From AC-38 sp033856025 (GTDB taxonomy: Bacteria > Actinomycetota > Thermoleophilia > Solirubrobacterales > Solirubrobacteraceae), in the NCBI GenBank assembly GCA_033856025.1, contig JAWVFQ010000020.1:70999-134998 (forward strand): 64,000 nucleotides of DNA. Reading direction: 5' to 3'. The translations under genes were made by a program, and so were the position numbers. Positions 60,018 through 64,000 of this stretch are shown piece by piece (within the stretch, counting starts at the first letter, position 1; each line of letters opens with the position of its first letter). The notes beneath the pieces are model-generated. The model worked only from the letters and a program-made list of their open reading frames with translations. It had not been told where the DNA came from and ran no database searches.

Positions 60018-61405
60018 CGGCTGGGGGCGCGGGCGCCGCCGTAGAAGGCGGCCTCCTCGCGGCCCAGCTCGGTCACCGGCTCGTCGCCGTACATCCATTC
60101 GCGGGCGATGCGGTGCCAGTTGGCCGTGGCGTGCAGCTGGCCCAGGACGGCGAGGGTGAGCATCTCCATACGACGGCCGAACAGGTGCTCCGGGCGCATG
60201 TCCTGGTGGCGCATCTGGCGGAAGTGCGAGGAGCGCGGGTCGGACGCCTCGATCATCACCTCGGTGGCGATCTCCGGCGTCAGCTCGATCTCCTCGTCGG
60301 TCGTGTACCACCAGATCGAGTCGCGCACGTACTCCATCAGCACGTCGGGGTCCACCCGGTCGGGGTGCGGGAGGAAGCCGGCCTGCGCCAGGAGCCGGTG
60401 CAGCTGGGGCCGGTCGTCCTCCACCACAGCGCGCTGGCAGGCCAGCTCGAGGTCGACGTCCTCGGAGTCCATGCGCTTGAACAGCCCGAAGTCCAGGAAG
60501 GCCAGGCGCCCGTCGGCCATCAGCTTGTAGTTGCCCGGGTGCGGGTCGCCCGAGAACTGGTGGTGGCGGTACAGGCAGCCCATGTAGAAGCGGAAGATCA
60601 CCTCGCCGAGGCGGTCGCGCTCCTCGGGCCCCAGCGCCTTGTGCTCCTCGAAGCCCGTCCCCTCGACGAACTCGGTGACCAGCACGCGCTCGCGCGACAG
60701 CCGGGTCACCACGTCGGGGACCACGATGAACGGATGACCGCGGTAGATGCGGGCCAGCGCGCGCTGGTTCTGCGCCTCCAGCTCGTAGTCGAGCTCCTCG
60801 TTGATGCGCTTGCGCACCTCGTCGGCGATGGCGCCCACGTCGATGCCCGGCGCCACGCGCTTGAGCAGGCGCAGGATCAGTCCCAGGTTCTGCATGTCGG
60901 CCCGCACGGCACCGGCCACGCCCGGGTACTGGACCTTGACCGCGACGTCGCGGCCGTCGTGCAGCGTGGCGCGGTAGACCTGCCCGATCGAGGCCGCGGC
61001 GATCGGCTCTTTGTCGAAGGCGGAGAACTCCTCCTCGATCGGGCACTCGAGGTCGCTCTCGATGACCTTCTTCATGTCCTCGAAGCGGACCTTCGGCGCG
61101 GCGTCACGCAGCTCGCCGAGCTTGCGCTGGAACTCCTCGCGGTACTCCTCGGGCACCAGGCCGACGTCCAGGAACGACATGACCTGGCCGAGCTTCATCG
61201 CGGCGCCCTTCATCGTCCCCAGCACGGTCACGATCTGCTCGGCCGTCTCGATGTGGCGCTTCTCCAGCGCCTTGGTCGACGCCTCGTCCGTGCGCGCCAC
61301 GTTGGCCACCTTGGTCCCCGTCTGGCGGATGGCCGCGCCCGCCGCGACCCGGCCGACGCGGGCGGTGCGCCGGACGCGTCCGGTGGGGATCTTGTCCTGG
61401 GCCAT
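60014..61405 (-). CDS. ABC1/AarF (UbiB-family) atypical protein kinase-like
   Basis: A 463-residue protein with the family KxGQ motif (MKLGQVMS), the Ala-rich nucleotide loop AAASIGQVYRA, VKVQYPGV, GDPHPGN and LDFG. UbiB-type proteins support quinone or isoprenoid-lipid metabolism, probably as ATPases or small-molecule kinases. It lacks a clear C-terminal membrane helix pair. It is divergent from the methyltransferase gene across the palindrome at 61403-61434, which includes its own start codon. Confidence 0.9.
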   Translation of the reverse strand: MAQDKIPTGRVRRTARVGRVAAGAAIRQTGTKVANVARTDEASTKALEKRHIETAEQIVTVLGTMKGAAMKLGQVMSFLDVGLVPEEYREEFQRKLGELRDAAPKVRFEDMKKVIESDLECPIEEEFSAFDKEPIAAASIGQVYRATLHDGRDVAVKVQYPGVAGAVRADMQNLGLILRLLKRVAPGIDVGAIADEVRKRINEELDYELEAQNQRALARIYRGHPFIVVPDVVTRLSRERVLVTEFVEGTGFEEHKALGPEERDRLGEVIFRFYMGCLYRHHQFSGDPHPGNYKLMADGRLAFLDFGLFKRMDSEDVDLELACQRAVVEDDRPQLHRLLAQAGFLPHPDRVDPDVLMEYVRDSIWWYTTDEEIELTPEIATEVMIEASDPRSSHFRQMRHQDMRPEHLFGRRMEMLTLAVLGQLHATANWHRIAREWMYGDEPVTELGREEAAFYGGARAPSR

Positions 61406-61434
61406 GGGCGGACATCCTAGGATGCCCGCCCATG
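61403..61434. promoter_or_regulatory. 32-bp near-perfect palindrome spanning two divergent start codons
   Basis: The segment begins with the minus-strand ATG complement (61403-61405) and ends in the plus-strand ATG (61432-61434). The two 16-nt arms match at 15 positions, centred on CCTAGG. Each arm contains a TAGGAT hexamer 8 bp from its start codon (minus 61419-61414; plus 61418-61423), so two mirror-image leaderless promoters overlap. Confidence 0.65.
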
Positions 61435-62340
61435 GGGGCGGCGCAGGCGCGGGTCAACACCGCGAGCACGGCGGAGGGCGCGGCGGTGCTGCGGGCGGCC
61501 GGGGCGGCCGAGCCGGATCCCGCGGTGCGCAACCCGGACTGGATGGCGGCGCGGTTCGTGGACTGGGGACCGCGGCTGCCGGCTTTGGTGAAGGTGCCGG
61601 GCGCGCGGCGCCTGGTGCCGCGGATCGTCGAGCGCCTGCTCCCCGGGGCCTATCCCTTCGAGACCGCGCGCACGCGCCACATGGACGACGTGCTCCTGGC
61701 CGAGGTGTACGGCGGCGTGGCGCAGGTGGTGCTCCTCGGGGCCGGCTACGACTCGCGCCCGTACCGGCTCGCCGGGCGCCTGCGCGGCGCGCGCGTGTTC
61801 GAGGTCGATCTCCCGGAGCTGGGGGCGATCAAGCGCGCCAAGGTGCGGCGCATCGTCGGCGAGCCGCCGGCCAACGTCCGCTACGTGGAGATCGACTTCA
61901 CCCGCGACGACCTCGGCGAGCGCCTGGCCGCGTCCGGCCACGACCGCGACGCCGCGACGCTGTACCTGTGGTCCGGCGTGGCGCCCTACCTGCCCCAGGA
62001 GGCCGTGCGCGAGGTCCTGGGCTTCGTCGGCTCGCACGGCTCGCCGGACACCTCGATCGCGTTCGACTACTGCTTTGGAGAGGTGGTCGACGGCGCGGAG
62101 GAGTCCTACGGGTCGCGGGAGCTGCTGGCCCGGGTGGAGTCGATCGGCGAGCCGCTGCGCTCGGGCATCCCGCGGGGCGAGACCGCCGCGTTCGTGGGCG
62201 AGTGCGGGTTGCGCCTGGAGTCCGACCTGGGCCCCGACGACGCGGTGGCGCGCCACCTGACGCGCTCGGACGGGTCGCTCCTGGGCCGGCCGTACGGGTT
62301 CGGCGGCCTGGCCCACGCCCGCGTGGGCGCGAGCGCCTAG
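61432..62340 (+). CDS. Tcmp/Ppm-type SAM-dependent methyltransferase (leucine carboxyl methyltransferase-like)
   Basis: A 302-residue methyltransferase of the PF04072 group, common in mycobacteria. It has RTRHMDDVL, the VVLLGAGYDSRPYR SAM motif, VFEVDLPELGAIK and the LWSGVAPYLPQEAV segment. Members methylate small-molecule or polyketide carboxylates. It shares the palindrome with the AarF-like gene and a CTAG stop with the downstream convergent regulator. Confidence 0.9.
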   Translation: MGAAQARVNTASTAEGAAVLRAAGAAEPDPAVRNPDWMAARFVDWGPRLPALVKVPGARRLVPRIVERLLPGAYPFETARTRHMDDVLLAEVYGGVAQVVLLGAGYDSRPYRLAGRLRGARVFEVDLPELGAIKRAKVRRIVGEPPANVRYVEIDFTRDDLGERLAASGHDRDAATLYLWSGVAPYLPQEAVREVLGFVGSHGSPDTSIAFDYCFGEVVDGAEESYGSRELLARVESIGEPLRSGIPRGETAAFVGECGLRLESDLGPDDAVARHLTRSDGSLLGRPYGFGGLAHARVGASA

Positions 62341-63278
62341 ACGCCGCCCCGGCGCAGCAGCGCACGCAGGGTCGTCCCGTGGCGGTACCCGACCAGCGGC
62401 GCGATCTGGTCGTAGCTCAGCGCGGTCGTGCGCCGCAGGTGGTGGGCGCGCTCGACGCGCAGCCGGCGCACCAGGTCGTGCGGGGTCAGGCCGGTCCGGG
62501 TGCGGCAGTGGCGCTCCAGCGTGCGCCGCGTGGTGCCCAGCGCGGCGGCCGCGTCGCCGATCCGCAGGTCCGAGTCGAGGTTCTCGCGCACCCAGTCCTC
62601 GAACTCCGTCACGAGCGCGTCGGCGCCGGCCAGGTGCCCCACGGCGGCCTCCAGGCTGAGCGTCGGCCGTTGGTCCACCAGGAGGTAGCGGGCGACCGCC
62701 TCGGCGAGCCGCGGGCTGGCCCGCGAGACCAGGCTCATGCCGAGGTCGATGTGCGCGAACGCCGCCCCGGCCGTGGTGGTCGAGCCGCTGTGCACGACCA
62801 TGCGCGACATCTCCAGCTCGACCCGCGGGTAGAGCCGGCGGAACTCGCCGGCCAGCCACCAGGTCGTCGTGGCGGCGCGACCGTCCAAGCGGCCGGCGTC
62901 GGCCAGGACGAACGTCCCCGTGCAGGCGGCCGCCAGCGCGACGTCGTCGCCGTCGCGCGCCAGCCGTCCGCGCAGCCGGCGGACCGGCGCCGAGGCGAGA
63001 GCCTCGGCCAGCGCCGCCGGGGTCCCCGTCCCGAGGCCCGGGACGACCAGCACGTCCAGGCCGGCGAGCGCGGCATCGTCGCCCACCACGCGGTCCACCG
63101 CCAGGGTCAGGCCGGCGCCGGTCGTGACCCGCCGCGTGCTGCCGATCGTCACCACCTCGACCGGATCTATCGCGGGATCGATCCGGGGCCGCAGCCGCTC
63201 CGCCGTGGCGAAGACGTCCAGGAGCGCGGTGAGTCCGGAGTCGAAGCAGCCCGGGACGGCGGCGAGTCCGATGCGCAT
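62337..63278 (-). CDS. GlxA-like AraC regulator (DJ-1/PfpI domain plus HTH)
   Basis: A 313-residue regulator. The N-terminal DJ-1/PfpI-like domain has VLVVPGLGTGTPAALAEAL and a nucleophile-elbow-like AAACTGTFVLADAG segment. The C-terminal AraC HTH (about 215-313) has two helix-turn-helix units, including IGDAAAALGTTRRTLERHC and LSYDQIAPLVGYRHGTTLR. The minus-strand TACCGT hexamer is 7 bp before ATG 63278. Tandem direct repeats lie between it and the divergent MBL gene. Confidence 0.92.
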   Translation of the reverse strand: MRIGLAAVPGCFDSGLTALLDVFATAERLRPRIDPAIDPVEVVTIGSTRRVTTGAGLTLAVDRVVGDDAALAGLDVLVVPGLGTGTPAALAEALASAPVRRLRGRLARDGDDVALAAACTGTFVLADAGRLDGRAATTTWWLAGEFRRLYPRVELEMSRMVVHSGSTTTAGAAFAHIDLGMSLVSRASPRLAEAVARYLLVDQRPTLSLEAAVGHLAGADALVTEFEDWVRENLDSDLRIGDAAAALGTTRRTLERHCRTRTGLTPHDLVRRLRVERAHHLRRTTALSYDQIAPLVGYRHGTTLRALLRRGGV

Positions 63279-63285
63279 GTCGCGA

Positions 63286-63318
63286 ACGGTATCGAAGCGG
63301 TCGCAATCCGTACCGAAG
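63286..63318. promoter_or_regulatory. tandem direct repeats in AraC/MBL divergent gap
   Basis: CGGTATCGAAG (63287-63297) and CCGTACCGAAG (63308-63318) match at 9 of 11 positions and are 21 bp apart, two helical turns on one DNA face. The first overlaps TACCGT (63291-63286), the regulator's candidate -10. Direct tandem sites are typical for AraC-family proteins. Confidence 0.6.
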
Positions 63319-63338
63319 TCGCAGCTACGTTTCCCGGC

Positions 63339-64000
63339 GTGAAGGTCGAGATGCTCAGCGGGGGATGGTTCACGGCGGCCGCCGGTCTGTGGCGCCGCGA
63401 CGACGACCTCGACCGCCGGGTCCGCTTCCCCGTCCCGGCGTACGTGATCGAGACGCCGAGCGAGCGGATCCTCGTGGACACCGGCCTGCGGCCGGCCGCG
63501 GTGGCGGATCCCGGCCGCCACTACGGGCGTCCGGAGCTCAACGACCTGTTCGCGCTGGAGCTCGGCGCGACGCTGGCCGAGCAGACCGACCTGTCGACGC
63601 TCACGCGCGTCGTGCTGACCCACCTGCACTTCGATCACGCGGGCGGGCTGGCGCTGGTGCCGGACGGCGTCCCGGTCTTCGTGCAGCGCCGCGAGTGGGA
63701 GGCCGCGCACGACGGGGCCGCGGTGGCGCGCAACTTCTACCTGCCCGCCGACTACGCGGCGGCGAGCGCACGGGTGCAGCTCGTCGACGGCGACCACGAC
63801 CTCCTGGGCGACGGGTCGGTGCGGCTCCTGCTCACCCCCGGGCACACGCCCGGCCACCAGTCGGTCCGGGTGGGCGAGGCGCTGGTCATCGGCGGCGACG
63901 TGACCCACTACGCGTCCGGCCTGGACGACCACCGGTTCCCGGTCTTCGCCGACGACCACGCCGCCCAGGCGACGTCGGCCGAGCGCCTGCGCGCGCTGCG
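63339..64000 (+). CDS. metallo-beta-lactamase-fold hydrolase (AHL-lactonase-like), partial at 3' end
   Basis: About 220 residues are visible before the right edge. It has LVDTGLRPAAV, the zinc motif THLHFDHAGG, LTPGHTPGHQS and the IGGDVTHYA aspartate. The layout matches N-acyl-homoserine lactonase-like enzymes and the gene at 36154-37059. GTG 63339 is the probable start (ATG 63351 is also possible). It is probably controlled by the adjacent GlxA-like regulator. Confidence 0.85.
   Translation, partial: MKVEMLSGGWFTAAAGLWRRDDDLDRRVRFPVPAYVIETPSERILVDTGLRPAAVADPGRHYGRPELNDLFALELGATLAEQTDLSTLTRVVLTHLHFDHAGGLALVPDGVPVFVQRREWEAAHDGAAVARNFYLPADYAAASARVQLVDGDHDLLGDGSVRLLLTPGHTPGHQSVRVGEALVIGGDVTHYASGLDDHRFPVFADDHAAQATSAERLRAL

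Overview
The window is very GC-rich, densely coded bacterial DNA. Almost no intergenic gap exceeds 110 bp, GTG and TTG starts are common, and neighbouring genes often overlap by ATGA, GTGA or TGATG. The gene content points to a high-GC actinobacterium, most likely of the Thermoleophilia/Solirubrobacterales type (inference): Mce-type YrbE permeases, a DUF3618/holin-X membrane cluster, a chlorite-dismutase-family HemQ-like protein, a PimA-like glycosyltransferase, mycobacterial-type class III adenylate cyclase and many acyl-CoA enzymes. I saw no rRNA, tRNA, insertion sequence, prophage or CRISPR array. No stretch over 300 bp lacks a gene.

Layout. 1-1492 (minus) is the start of an mce operon (two YrbE permeases), divergent from a GntR regulator (1583-2356) across an inverted-repeat operator. 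2387-8819 (minus) is a tightly overlapping three-gene envelope operon: two paralogous large membrane proteins of unknown function, then a PimA-like glycosyltransferase fused to a flippase-like membrane domain. 8878-11260 (plus) is HemQ-like protein, ferredoxin-NADP reductase-like flavoprotein and an AlkA-like DNA glycosylase. 11257-15492 holds iron-sulfur trafficking genes (A-type carrier; BolA plus CGFS glutaredoxin), a lipoprotein glycoside hydrolase, a secreted beta-propeller and a small thioredoxin-fold protein. 15527-17601 is DegV plus a four-gene small-membrane-protein cluster including a 44-residue protein. 17614-19977 is TetR, nitrilase and DUF2804 around a palindromic operator.

19984-32226 is dominated by acyl-CoA metabolism: an AMACR-type CoA-transferase-family enzyme, a beta-keto acid cleavage enzyme, an acyl-CoA carboxylase carboxyltransferase, a crotonase and two acyl-CoA dehydrogenases. 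Among them lie an arginase-fold protein, a BCS1-like AAA ATPase and a secreted CAP-domain protein preceded by a c-di-AMP (ydaO-type) riboswitch. 32189-41974 contains SDRs, an EEP-family protein, a CDF metal exporter, an MBL hydrolase, PlsC, glycerol kinase, a second glycoside hydrolase, a methyltransferase and a GT2. 42029-47783 links biotin use and supply: a free biotinyl carrier, a crotonase, a response regulator, a membrane/AhpD fusion and bioB-bioF-bioD. 47776-64000 holds cupin/TetR, adenylate cyclase, carotenoid oxygenase/PadR, NTF2-like and MBL proteins (one fused), MetF, pyruvate kinase, an ABC1 kinase, a Tcmp-type methyltransferase, a GlxA-like regulator and an MBL lactonase-like gene cut by the right edge.

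Two architectural features recur. Convergent genes abut or overlap, and five pairs share one CTAG as both stop codons. Many first genes have a TANNNT hexamer 6-9 bp before the start codon and no ribosome binding site, which suggests leaderless transcripts. The most interesting items are the riboswitch, the three-gene envelope operon, the 32-bp palindrome containing two start codons, and several enzymes with altered catalytic residues.
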